A DNA stretch of 64,000 nucleotides from Arthrobacter beigongshangensis (lineage in GTDB: Bacteria > Bacillota > Bacilli > Bacillales_A > Planococcaceae), in NCBI RefSeq assembly GCF_016820585.1, contig NZ_JADHDX010000008.1, positions 62,001 to 126,000 on the forward strand, read 5' to 3'. The notes under the pieces are model-generated. The model had not been told where the DNA came from, searched no databases, and saw nothing but the letters and a program-made list of their open reading frames with translations. Below, piece by piece: positions 35,717 to 43,365 of the stretch; the first letter of the stretch is position 1; each line of letters begins with the position of its first letter. The translations under genes were made by a program, and so were the position numbers.

Positions 35717-36937
35717 TTATTCACTCTGAACATGACCTCTCACAAACACCATATAAATAACGGTGGCCATTACACTACAAACAGCAATCACAATGCCCAT
35801 CGGCCAAGCCGTTTGATCCCCTGCGATACCGACAATTGGTGCAACAATAGCCCCTCCGATAAATGGCAGTAATCCAAGAAATGCAGAAGCACTCCCCGCC
35901 GATTTCCCCTGACTTTGCATACCAATCGAAAATGACATCGTTCCCACCATTCCTACACTGGACACGACTAAAAAGAGCGCAACGGCCATCGCAAGTAGTG
36001 GTAGATCATTGAGTACAACAAATACAAGCAGGACGCTACCAGCAAGCGAAATCATAATCCCTGTAAATAGTAGTTTCACCTCATTTACCTTACCCGATAA
36101 TCGACCTGCTAGCTGTGCGGCAATAATAATACCGACACCGTTGGCCGCAAATAACATGGAAAATTGTTGCGGTGTGACCTCATAGATGTTTTGCAACACA
36201 AAAGGGGAACCGGCAATATAGGCAAACATGCCTGTTGAGACAAATGCCTGTGTAAATGCAGCCCCCATGAACACACGATTGGCAAATAAACTCCTAAACG
36301 CTTTGAAGACAGCTAGCAGACTTCCTTCTGAGCGATTTTCTTCTGGCAACGTTTCTGGTAAAAAGAAGAAGACTGCGGTAAACATAACTAAACCGATAAT
36401 ACCTAAAATGATAAATACACTAGTCCATGACGCAAAGTTTAAAATGATACCGCCAGAAATAGGCGCTAAGATTGGCGCTGCTCCATTGACGAGCGCTAGT
36501 AAAGCGATAAATTTCGTTAACTCTGTTCCCGAATACATATCACGGGCAGATGCTCGAGCAATGACAATTCCAGCTGCTCCTGTCAATCCTTGAACAAAAC
36601 GCAAGCCGATAAACACCCATATACTTGGACTAAATGCACAAAGTACCGACGCGATGGCGTAAATGATAAGCGTCAGCACAAGAGGCTTCCGTCTACCTCG
36701 AATATCACTTAACGGACCAAATATCAGCTGACCGATTGCTAGCCCTAATAGGCAGGCAGTCAAGCTCAATTGTGCAAGAGACGTCGTTGCTTGTAAATCT
36801 TCCGCTACGATAGGAAGTGCTGGTAAATACATATCCAATGATAAAGGGCCAAAAGCTGTCAACGAGCCCAGTATAAGAATGACCCACAGCTTGCCTACTG
36901 ATTTTGAGTTAGTAACTTGATTGTTCATTGCTTTCAT
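35717..36937 (-). CDS. Bcr/CflA family multidrug efflux MFS transporter
   Basis: An approximately 406-residue MFS exporter with 12 membrane helices. It shows the drug/H+ antiporter signs LSLDMYLPALP in helix 1, GPLSDIRGRRKPL in loop 2-3, and GLTGAAGIVIARASARDMYSG in helix 5, as in Bcr. It likely expels drugs or peptides. The start is uncertain: ATG at 36937 is used, a second ATG lies three codons later, and neither has a strong ribosome site. Confidence 0.85.
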   Translation of the reverse strand: MKAMNNQVTNSKSVGKLWVILILGSLTAFGPLSLDMYLPALPIVAEDLQATTSLAQLSLTACLLGLAIGQLIFGPLSDIRGRRKPLVLTLIIYAIASVLCAFSPSIWVFIGLRFVQGLTGAAGIVIARASARDMYSGTELTKFIALLALVNGAAPILAPISGGIILNFASWTSVFIILGIIGLVMFTAVFFFLPETLPEENRSEGSLLAVFKAFRSLFANRVFMGAAFTQAFVSTGMFAYIAGSPFVLQNIYEVTPQQFSMLFAANGVGIIIAAQLAGRLSGKVNEVKLLFTGIMISLAGSVLLVFVVLNDLPLLAMAVALFLVVSSVGMVGTMSFSIGMQSQGKSAGSASAFLGLLPFIGGAIVAPIVGIAGDQTAWPMGIVIAVCSVMATVIYMVFVRGHVQSE

Positions 36938-36988
36938 TCCAGCACAGACATCCTTTCTTCCCCACCCTATAACACCCACGTAAAATAA

Positions 36989-37108
36989 AAAAAGACCCGA
37001 TTGCCAATCGAACAGCGAAGGGTTCGATTGGCCTTAATTTCTGCGCCTTCTGCAGAAATTAAGGCCAATATTTAAACCTAGGCGAACCTTAGTCGCCTAG
37101 GTCTTTAT
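36989..37108. other. Structured element: outer stem enclosing three hairpins
   Basis: AAAGACC (36991) pairs with GGTCTTT (37100), enclosing GCCAATCGAA/TTCGATTGGC, CTTAATTTCTGC/GCAGAAATTAAG and ACCTAGGCGA/TCGCCTAGGT. It overlaps the stop codon of the HD-GYP gene. The hairpin nearest that gene is followed by T residues on the minus strand and can act as its terminator. The whole resembles a small mobile or RNA element. Confidence 0.6.
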
Positions 37109-38043
37109 TTCCACTTAAACTGTTTTCTCTCCAATATTTCGATAAATGCATCGACGACTTCGGGATTGAACTGTGTCCCTTTTCCAGCCCTCAGTTCGTT
37201 TACGGCTTCCTTTACAGGATAGGCCTTCTTATAGGGACGGTCGGTTGTCATCGCGTCAAAAGCATCAACAACTGAAACTATAGCAGCTTCCAGTGCAATC
37301 TGGTCCCCCTTTAAACCATATGGATAACCCTTGCCATCATACCTTTCATGGTGTTGCTCAACAATAAATGCAACATCTTTAAGCCATTCTACAGCATGTT
37401 CTCGTACCATTTTTGCGCCTTTCGTTGTATGAGATTTCATAATTTCCCATTCCTCTGCGGTTAGCTTCCCTGGCTTATTCAATATCTCCAACGGAACCGC
37501 TCGTTTTCCAATATCATGAAAATAGGCGCCCCACCTTAACACAATAAGACTTTGGGTATCCCCTGGCATTTCTAAATGCTTCCATACTTCAATTGTATAA
37601 TTTTTAATACGATCACAATGATGATAGGTATAGCCGTCTAATAACTCAATTTCTTCAGCTTCTTTTTGAAGCATCTGCATCTCCAGAAAATGCGCTTCAT
37701 AAGCCTCAGCATCTATTTTCAGTAAAAAAACAGCTTCTGTTTCTCCGTAAAAAGACACAGTTTCTTCGTAGGAGGAAGCGTCGATTACTTCACCAATTTC
37801 CAGCACACGACGAAATCCGTTTACCTCCATTTCCACATCGCCCTCAAGTAGCATATAAGATTCACTTTTGAAACGCTCATCGTCATATTTCACCATGAAA
37901 AATTGGTTTTTATGTAATGTTAGAAGGGCATTCGACAACCCATCCCACCTTCCCAACAAAATAATTTCAACGGAGCTAAGGCGCAAGGTTGGATTTCCAT
38001 CTTCTGTATAATTAACGAATGACTTGTTTAAATGGGTTATCAT
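37105..38043 (-). CDS. HD-GYP domain phosphohydrolase with N-terminal sensory region
   Basis: A 312-residue cytoplasmic protein. Residues 1-120 look like a cyclic-nucleotide-binding-like beta barrel (YMLLEGDVEMEVNG). The HD-GYP half follows, with FHDIGKRAVP near 177-186, EQHHERYDGKGYP near 233-245, and DAFDAMTTDRPYKKA. The motif reads GKGYP in place of a plain GYP variant and appears complete, so c-di-GMP or related dinucleotide hydrolysis is likely. Start at 38043 behind GAGGGTGG. Not in an operon. Confidence 0.85.
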   Translation of the reverse strand: MITHLNKSFVNYTEDGNPTLRLSSVEIILLGRWDGLSNALLTLHKNQFFMVKYDDERFKSESYMLLEGDVEMEVNGFRRVLEIGEVIDASSYEETVSFYGETEAVFLLKIDAEAYEAHFLEMQMLQKEAEEIELLDGYTYHHCDRIKNYTIEVWKHLEMPGDTQSLIVLRWGAYFHDIGKRAVPLEILNKPGKLTAEEWEIMKSHTTKGAKMVREHAVEWLKDVAFIVEQHHERYDGKGYPYGLKGDQIALEAAIVSVVDAFDAMTTDRPYKKAYPVKEAVNELRAGKGTQFNPEVVDAFIEILERKQFKWK

Positions 38044-38094
38044 ATATTCCACCCTCTAAATTATTTAGTGACTATATACTCAAGGAGTTTCTCA

Positions 38095-38103
38095 ATTATA
38101 GCA
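38095..38103 (-). promoter_or_regulatory. Extended -10 promoter of the HD-GYP gene
   Basis: TTGCTATAAT on the minus strand is an extended -10 (TGnTATAAT), about 52 bases before the start codon. It is bracketed by an inverted repeat, GTGACTAT (38068) and ATAGTCAC (38104), which could be a regulator site. Confidence 0.45.
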
Positions 38104-38164
38104 ATAGTCACTCTACTTATCTAGACTATTTCCTCTTTATTAGTTGTTTTTCAATTTAATTGTC

Positions 38165-38192
38165 GTAATTCTAAACAATTGTTTAGAATTAC
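38165..38192. repeat. 28-bp perfect palindrome
   Basis: GTAATTCTAAACAA followed directly by its reverse complement, with no spacer. It lies in a 315-base gap between floT and the HD-GYP gene, 120 bases upstream of the latter. The rest of this gap holds only the floT terminator and the HD-GYP promoter. Confidence 0.9.
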
Positions 38193-38310
38193 ATTGTCTT
38201 TTTCCTAAACAAAAAGCTCTATGTACATAAAAGAATCTTCTAATGAAAATAGATAAAAAAACTCTCATACCATAGATAGCCAGGTTAACTTTCCAGGTAA
38301 TATCTCTACA

Positions 38311-38348
38311 AAAAGAGTCCACACGTAACACTTACGCATGGACTCTTT
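38311..38348 (-). terminator. Terminator of floT
   Basis: Stem AAAGAGTCCA / TGGACTCTTT around an imperfect inner dyad, with a T run (CTTTTTG) on the minus strand, 11 bases after the stop. Confidence 0.8.
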
Positions 38349-38358
38349 CTTCTTCAAT

Positions 38359-39909
38359 TTATTCTGCTACGTCAGCTACTACTTCTTTTTCAACAAGCTG
38401 TTTCGAATTTGCTGCCTTCACTTCGTTCGTTAGCTGATCAATGCTCGGACGAATCGTTCCTTTTCCAGAATAATTCTCCAGCATTTCCTTCACGTCAATG
38501 CCTGAGGAGGCTTTCAATGTTTCCTGTAGCGTAGACATTAAGTTCGTTGCATACGACGTTACTTTATTTGCACCGCCGCCTTCGCCACCACCTGTGTCAA
38601 CAACAGTAATTTTATCGATGTTAGACAATGGACTTGCAATTTCCTTCGCATATTCTGGTAGCATTTTAACAATCATATCAAGCATCGCGGCTTGCCCGTA
38701 TTGTTCAAAGGCTTCGGCAATTTTACGTTTCGCTTCGGCCTCTGCAAGACCTTTCAGACGAATAATATCTGCCTCAGATTCCCCTTGTGCACGCTGAGAA
38801 TCGGCTTTTGCCTGCCCATCAAGACGGACTTTTTCTGCATCCGCCGTCGCACGCGCTTCAATACGATACTTTTCAGCATCTGCTTCTGTAATTTGCTTAG
38901 ATTTTTCAGCTTCCGCATTTTGCTCAATCGCATAACGATCCGCATCCGCTTTTTTCTTCACTTCAGAATCATATTGTTTCTCACGACGTAAAATCTCTTT
39001 CTCTTCCAGCTCAATTTGCTTTTGACGCTCGATAATTTGAATTTGCATTTCCTGTTCCATAACTTCCTGCTTGGAAACTGCTGTTTGCAATTCATACGCT
39101 TGGTCAGCACGTGCTTTCGCCACATCTTGCTCTCGGCGGTACTCCGCCACTTTCAATAGATTCTCTTTTTCAGCTTCTGCAATTTCAGTTGCACGCTCGA
39201 TTTCTGCTTTTTGTGCTTCTTTAGAGGCTTCCGCATTTTTAATACGTGTTTCTTTTTCGGCTTCAACCGTAGCGATATCTGCATCACGTTTTACTTGCGC
39301 AATACGCGGCTTCCCTAGTGAGTCTAGGTAACCATTTTTATCGCGTACATCTTTAATCGTAAATGAAACGATAACAAGCCCCATTTTTGATAGATCCTGC
39401 GAAGCGACACGTTGCACTTCCTGCGAGAACATATCTCGGTTTTTATAAATCTCTTCAACGGTCATAGAACCTAAAATCGAACGCAAATGACCTTCCAATA
39501 CTTCCTTCGCTTCGTTTTCGCGGTCTACTTTAGATTTCCCTAAAAACTGTTCGGCAGCTGTCGCAATTTCCGAGATTGAACCACCGATTTTAATAATCGC
39601 CGTTCCGTCTGCCATAACCGGAACACCCTGCTCCGTATACACTTCCGGCGTCGTCACTTCCAACTTGCTCGATAATAAGCTTAGTGGCGTTGCCTGTTGG
39701 AATACCGGTAACACGAATGTCCCGCCACCACGGATGATTTTAATGCGATTACCCGACTCATCCGTATGTACATTTTTCGCTCCTAAATAACTCCCTGTCA
39801 CAATCAATGCTTCATCTGGTCCAACTGTCTTATACTTCGATACATAAACAAGAATGACTGCCAACAAAACAAACGCGACGACTCCAAGCGCAATCCAAAT
39901 TCCCATCAT
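38359..39909 (-). CDS. floT: Flotillin-like membrane scaffold protein
   Basis: A 516-residue SPFH/flotillin protein organising functional membrane microdomains. One N-terminal membrane segment (residues 4-24) is followed by the SPFH domain (about 30-200, with EALIVTGSYLGAK and RGGGTFVLP). A long Glu/Ala/Lys-rich coiled coil follows (about 200-400, with EA repeats such as EAEKETRIKNAEA). The C-terminus contains a glycine run and is used for oligomerisation in the family. AAAGGGGG precedes the ATG. It lies downstream of an NfeD gene as in B. subtilis yuaF-floT, but a structured repeat separates them. Confidence 0.95.
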   Translation of the reverse strand: MMGIWIALGVVAFVLLAVILVYVSKYKTVGPDEALIVTGSYLGAKNVHTDESGNRIKIIRGGGTFVLPVFQQATPLSLLSSKLEVTTPEVYTEQGVPVMADGTAIIKIGGSISEIATAAEQFLGKSKVDRENEAKEVLEGHLRSILGSMTVEEIYKNRDMFSQEVQRVASQDLSKMGLVIVSFTIKDVRDKNGYLDSLGKPRIAQVKRDADIATVEAEKETRIKNAEASKEAQKAEIERATEIAEAEKENLLKVAEYRREQDVAKARADQAYELQTAVSKQEVMEQEMQIQIIERQKQIELEEKEILRREKQYDSEVKKKADADRYAIEQNAEAEKSKQITEADAEKYRIEARATADAEKVRLDGQAKADSQRAQGESEADIIRLKGLAEAEAKRKIAEAFEQYGQAAMLDMIVKMLPEYAKEIASPLSNIDKITVVDTGGGEGGGANKVTSYATNLMSTLQETLKASSGIDVKEMLENYSGKGTIRPSIDQLTNEVKAANSKQLVEKEVVADVAE

Positions 39910-39931
39910 TTTTCCCCCTTTAAATTAATTA

Positions 39932-40115
39932 TCAATTGCGCCTCGGCGTAATTGCGTCCAGATTTTTTCGAGCTCGCTCGAAAAGCTCCCTTAAAAATCT
40001 GTGACATCCGCCGGAGGCTTCAACTTAATTCAGCTTAAGTTCGAAACCCCACTGAATTAAGTGCATTTTCAGCGTTCAACCCGCCACTTATGAGAGTGGT
40101 GGACTTTTGCTGAAT
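39932..40115 (-). repeat. Dispersed structured repeat, copy 3 (reverse orientation)
   Basis: Read on the minus strand it ends with GATGTCACAGATTTTTAAGGGAGC, a perfect TTTTCGAGC/GCTCGAAAA hairpin, and GGACGCAATTACGCCGAGG with its complement, matching the ends of the copies at 24850 and 43180. Its first half folds into CCGCCAC/GTGGTGG inside TTCAGC/GCTGAA, and ATTCAG/CTGAAT. It begins one base from the nfeD stop and ends 22 bases before floT. Confidence 0.75.
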
Positions 40116-40649
40116 TTAGTTGAAGCGAAATGGCTCATACTCCTTGACGATAAATGACCCATTCTTCACTTCCATAATAAGCACTTCTTTTCCATACTCA
40201 ATTGCCGTGTTTTCATATCCTACTGCCCTCTTCGATAAAATCCCACTCACTGTTTCGATGACAATTTCACCGAAGCCACCTATCGGCACAGGGACAATCA
40301 CTTTAGCAACCTGCCCCACTAGCGACTCATCGGTATAAGCAAGTGATACTTCTGCCGACCTTATTGGAAGCAGTACAAAAACATACAACAAGAAATCGAG
40401 TACAGCTGCAATAACTAACGCGATTACGATAATAATTCCACTGTTCAAGGCTGTAACAAGCTCCAGTATATAACCAGCGGCGGCAGTAAGTGTTATAAAT
40501 GCAAGCACAACTGCTGGATCCAACAACGGACTTACCTCACCAATACCTTCTGCCATGTCACTGAAAAAGAGGTACAGCACCGTCGCAAGGCCCGCAACGA
40601 TCAATACAACCAAATACACTTGCACAATCGGCATCCCAAACAGCTCCAT
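40116..40649 (-). CDS. NfeD family membrane protein, YuaF-like
   Basis: A 177-residue protein with an N-terminal membrane part (helices at about 8-28, 45-65 and 70-95) and a C-terminal OB-fold domain (LVGQVAKVIVPVPIGGFGEIVIE, then EVLIMEVKNGSFIV). NfeD proteins accompany flotillins and are thought to help assemble microdomains. The start at 40649 follows GGAGGTGATGG; the longer frame is not used by the family. A near-perfect SigW-type promoter lies 38 bases upstream. Confidence 0.88.
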   Translation of the reverse strand: MELFGMPIVQVYLVVLIVAGLATVLYLFFSDMAEGIGEVSPLLDPAVVLAFITLTAAAGYILELVTALNSGIIIVIALVIAAVLDFLLYVFVLLPIRSAEVSLAYTDESLVGQVAKVIVPVPIGGFGEIVIETVSGILSKRAVGYENTAIEYGKEVLIMEVKNGSFIVKEYEPFRFN

Positions 40650-40686
40650 TCCATCACCTCCACTTCCACTTTTTTGCCTTACTATA

Positions 40687-40714
40687 TATACGGGCAGTTT
40701 TGGAATAAGTTTCA
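40687..40714 (-). promoter_or_regulatory. SigW-type promoter of nfeD-floT
   Basis: On the minus strand TGAAAC, exactly 16 bases, then CGTATA, the consensus for the envelope-stress ECF factor SigW. The B. subtilis yuaF-floT operon is a known SigW target, so this fits well. Confidence 0.8.
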
Positions 40715-40929
40715 ATTTGCTAACAAATTAATTTTTTCTTCTCTAATCCGTGGTGGAAGTAACTGGGCACCGTATATTTTGTTACTTTTTTTCAGAAAGG
40801 GTACGCTAAAGAAGTGCATTCCTATTGCCGAATTATCACTTTCCAAAAGAGCAACCCTATTTTCGTAAAAGTTTTGTTAAGTTTGTGTAAATGTCGTCGA
40901 ATTTTGTCCCATTTTTAAATAGTCTTTGC

Positions 40930-40935
40930 TATGAT
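40930..40935 (+). promoter_or_regulatory. Extended -10 promoter of DUF47-pit
   Basis: TTTGCTATGAT fits an extended -10 (TGnTATGAT), 47 bases before the DUF47 start. No good -35 at 17 bases; TTGTCC lies 20 bases upstream. The rest of the 40715-40929 gap shows no other element. Confidence 0.4.
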
Positions 40936-40982
40936 AAGCAAGTTCATTAATTTATTTCCGGAGACGGATGGAGGCATAATCA

Positions 40983-41603
40983 ATGTTAAACCCACGAAAA
41001 ACCGATCCTTTCTTCACAGCACTGTTAACAATTGCAGAAAATGTGCAAGAAGCAGTCCATTATGCAGATGACTTTAAAGTCGCTACTGTTGCTGACCTAA
41101 AAGAAGTGAGCATTAAGCTCAAAATTTACGAGACAGAAGGCGACACACTTATTCACGAACTCATTACGAAGCTCAATAAGTCCTTCATGACACCAATTGA
41201 ACGTGAAGATATTTTGCAACTGGCGATTAAGATGGACGATGTCCTCGATGGTGTTGAGCATTTTGCAGCACATCTTGAAATGTTCTCTCTTATAGAAATA
41301 GACGAGTATGTGCAGAAATTCATGGAAAACATTGTGAAGAGTACAGATGAAATTGTGAAAGCGATGAAGTTACTTGCAAGAAAGAAATTGGAAGCGATGC
41401 GTGATCATGCCGTACTCATCAAAGAATACGAACGGATTTGCGACGAGGTGTTTCGTACATCTATCAAACAGCTTTTCATTAATGAAAAAGATCCAATCCG
41501 CATTATCCAATTCAAAGACATTTACGAGCAACTTGAAGATATCGCAGATTACTGCCAAGACGTTGCAAATACAATAGAAACAATCATTATGCGCAACGCA
41601 TAA
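40983..41603 (+). CDS. DUF47 (PhoU-like) phosphate transport accessory protein
   Basis: A 206-residue all-helical protein of the DUF47 family, B. subtilis YkaA-like. The PhoU-like metal motifs are visible in TEGDTLIHEL, MTPIEREDILQLA, and MDDVLDGVEHFA near residue 80. It is thought to regulate the low-affinity phosphate permease encoded 11 bases downstream. GGAGG precedes the ATG. Confidence 0.9.
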   Translation: MLNPRKTDPFFTALLTIAENVQEAVHYADDFKVATVADLKEVSIKLKIYETEGDTLIHELITKLNKSFMTPIEREDILQLAIKMDDVLDGVEHFAAHLEMFSLIEIDEYVQKFMENIVKSTDEIVKAMKLLARKKLEAMRDHAVLIKEYERICDEVFRTSIKQLFINEKDPIRIIQFKDIYEQLEDIADYCQDVANTIETIIMRNA

Positions 41604-41614
41604 GGGGGAGAACT

Positions 41615-42613
41615 ATGGACATAATACTTTTCCTTACGATCATGGTTGTCGTGTTTGCGCTCGCATTCGATTTCATCAACGGGTTTCACGATACGGCTAA
41701 CGCCATCGCTACATCCGTTTCTACGCGCGCGCTAAAACCACGAACTGCTATTTTCATGGCAGCTATCATGAACTTTGTCGGCGCACTCACATTTACCGGC
41801 GTCGCGAAAACGATTTCCAAAGACATTGTCGATCCATTCGTTCTTGATAATGGTTCGCTTGTTATCCTAGCGGCTCTTACAGCTGCTATCGCCTGGAATC
41901 TAATTACATGGTATTTCGGAATTCCATCAAGTTCCTCACATGCATTGATTGGATCCATCGCAGGTGCGGCTATTTCCGCTGCCGGATTTGGTATTTTGAA
42001 TTACAATGGGTTCTTGAAAATCTTACAGGCACTCCTAATTTCTCCGTTTATCGCACTTGCGGGGGGATTCTTAATGATGACTCTGTTCAAGATTTTATTT
42101 AAAAACAGAAATCTATTCAAAGCAAATACCCGATTCCGCTATTTACAGATCGGTACGGCTGCACTACAAGCATTCACGCACGGTACAAACGATGCACAAA
42201 AAGCAATGGGGATTATTACGATGGCACTTATTGCCGCGGAACTGCAAGCAGGGGATGACATCCAGCTGTGGGTCCGAATTGCCGCAGCTACTGCGATGGG
42301 GCTCGGGACGTCAATCGGTGGCTATAAAATTATTAAGACTGTCGGCGGTAAAATCATGAAAATCCGTCCAGTGAACGGTGCCGCAGCTGACTTATCATCT
42401 GCTATCATCATTTTCGGGGCAACACTTATTCACTTGCCAGTTAGTACGACTCACGTCATTTCTTCCGCAATTATGGGGGTAGGATCGGCACAGCGTGTGA
42501 AAGGCGTTAACTGGGGCGTTGCCCAAAAAATTGTTATGACATGGGTCATTACATTGCCAATTTCAGCAACACTTGCTGCAATTGTCTATCAGGTTCTGAA
42601 TTTGTTTTTTTAA
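41615..42613 (+). CDS. pit: Low-affinity inorganic phosphate transporter
   Basis: A 332-residue Pit family permease with two homologous halves of about five helices each. The duplicated signature appears as FDFINGFHDTANAIATSVSTRAL near residue 20 and AFTHGTNDAQKAMG near residue 185. GIPSSSSHALIGSIAGAAI and LPVSTTHVISSAIMG are the matching second motifs. It takes up phosphate as a metal-phosphate complex with protons. It forms an operon with the DUF47 gene. Confidence 0.95.
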   Translation: MDIILFLTIMVVVFALAFDFINGFHDTANAIATSVSTRALKPRTAIFMAAIMNFVGALTFTGVAKTISKDIVDPFVLDNGSLVILAALTAAIAWNLITWYFGIPSSSSHALIGSIAGAAISAAGFGILNYNGFLKILQALLISPFIALAGGFLMMTLFKILFKNRNLFKANTRFRYLQIGTAALQAFTHGTNDAQKAMGIITMALIAAELQAGDDIQLWVRIAAATAMGLGTSIGGYKIIKTVGGKIMKIRPVNGAAADLSSAIIIFGATLIHLPVSTTHVISSAIMGVGSAQRVKGVNWGVAQKIVMTWVITLPISATLAAIVYQVLNLFF

Positions 42614-42627
42614 ATTAATCATTTCAC

Positions 42628-42656
42628 TTGCATTCCCATTTAGGCTCTGCTATGAT
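42628..42656 (+). promoter_or_regulatory. Sigma-A promoter of the cold-shock gene
   Basis: TTGCAT, a 17-base spacer and TATGAT. This predicts a leader RNA of about 108 bases before the start codon, the long leader expected of cold-shock mRNAs. Confidence 0.75.
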
Positions 42657-42739
42657 AAAGAAGAATTATTTTTGTTCGGCGCGATGGTCTCGAATACATC
42701 TTGACCGCTTCAAGACTTGAGCAAGGATAGTAACACAAT

Positions 42740-42756
42740 GTATGCACATAGCATAC
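42740..42756 (+). promoter_or_regulatory. Hairpin next to the cold-shock gene ribosome site
   Basis: GTATGC / GCATAC with a five-base loop ends one base before the GAGGAGG ribosome site. Its position suggests control of translation by temperature-sensitive folding. Confidence 0.5.
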
Positions 42757-42771
42757 GAGGAGGAAACAAAC

Positions 42772-42972
42772 ATGGAACAAGGTAAAGTAAAATGGTTTAA
42801 CGCAGAAAAAGGTTTTGGCTTCATCGAACGTGAAGATGGCGACGACGTATTCGTACACTTCTCAGCTATTCAAGGCGAAGGCTTCAAGTCTCTTGAAGAA
42901 GGCCAAGATGTAACGTTTGAAATCGAGCAAGGCCAACGTGGTCTTCAAGCTACAAACGTTAACAAAAACTAA
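42772..42972 (+). CDS. Cold-shock protein (CspA/CspB family)
   Basis: A 66-residue single-stranded nucleic-acid-binding protein. RNP1 is KGFGFIE and RNP2 is VFVHFSAI; the start [10 protein letters not shown] is the canonical one, ten codons inside a longer frame and behind GAGGAGG. It acts as an RNA chaperone. Its own promoter and terminator make it monocistronic. Confidence 0.97.
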   Translation: MEQGKVKWFNAEKGFGFIEREDGDDVFVHFSAIQGEGFKSLEEGQDVTFEIEQGQRGLQATNVNKN

Positions 42973-42989
42973 TTTTAATTAACCATTCA

Positions 42990-43021
42990 AAACCCAATCC
43001 TTTCGAGGATTGGGTTTTTTC
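42990..43021 (+). terminator. Terminator of the cold-shock gene
   Basis: Stem AACCCAATCCT / AGGATTGGGTT with a TTCG loop and six T. Confidence 0.92.
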
Positions 43022-43179
43022 TTTGTTCCTACAAGTCCTTTCGTTACCGTGACAGTTTGACTAATTCCTCTTACAGTTTTCCCTTTCCGCATGATAATTC
43101 AGCTATTTCTACTTATAATTTCCTGATAAAAGACATCCCCAACATTTTCCGTTATGATAGAAGAATAGTATTATCTTCA
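43022..43179. other. Gene-free gap before repeat copy 2
   Basis: About 160 AT-rich bases with no supported gene. A TATGAT box at about 43155 could belong to a promoter for the MMPL gene, but no -35 at the right distance was found. Confidence 0.4.
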
Positions 43180-43346
43180 TTCAGCAAATAACTTTGTACT
43201 GAAAGAGAAGCGTCGGCTACAGAAGACTCCAAAGAAGGATGCAGTTCAATCCTTCCCCGATATCACAGATTTTGAAAAGAGTGAATTGAGCTTTGCTCAA
43301 CTCAAAATCTAAACGTGATTACGCCAAGACGTAATTGATTCTTACA
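43180..43346 (+). repeat. Dispersed structured repeat, copy 2
   Basis: Starts TTCAGCAAATAACTTTGTAC and GAAGCGTCGGCTACAGAAG, then skips the middle of copy 1 and resumes at CTCCAAAGAAGGATGCAGTT. It ends in GATATCACAGATTTTGAA, a TTGAGC/GCTCAA hairpin and a near-palindrome around GTGATTACGCC. A 7-pair hairpin GAAGGAT/ATCCTTC is perfect. It lies 20 bases before the MMPL gene start, so it should be in the leader of that mRNA. Confidence 0.75.
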
Positions 43347-43365
43347 TACTGAAAGGATGGATTGT

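Noticed and set aside
36991..37106. tRNA-like cloverleaf
   Set aside because: Arm lengths and loops do not fit a tRNA, and no TTC arm, anticodon arm or CCA end is present.
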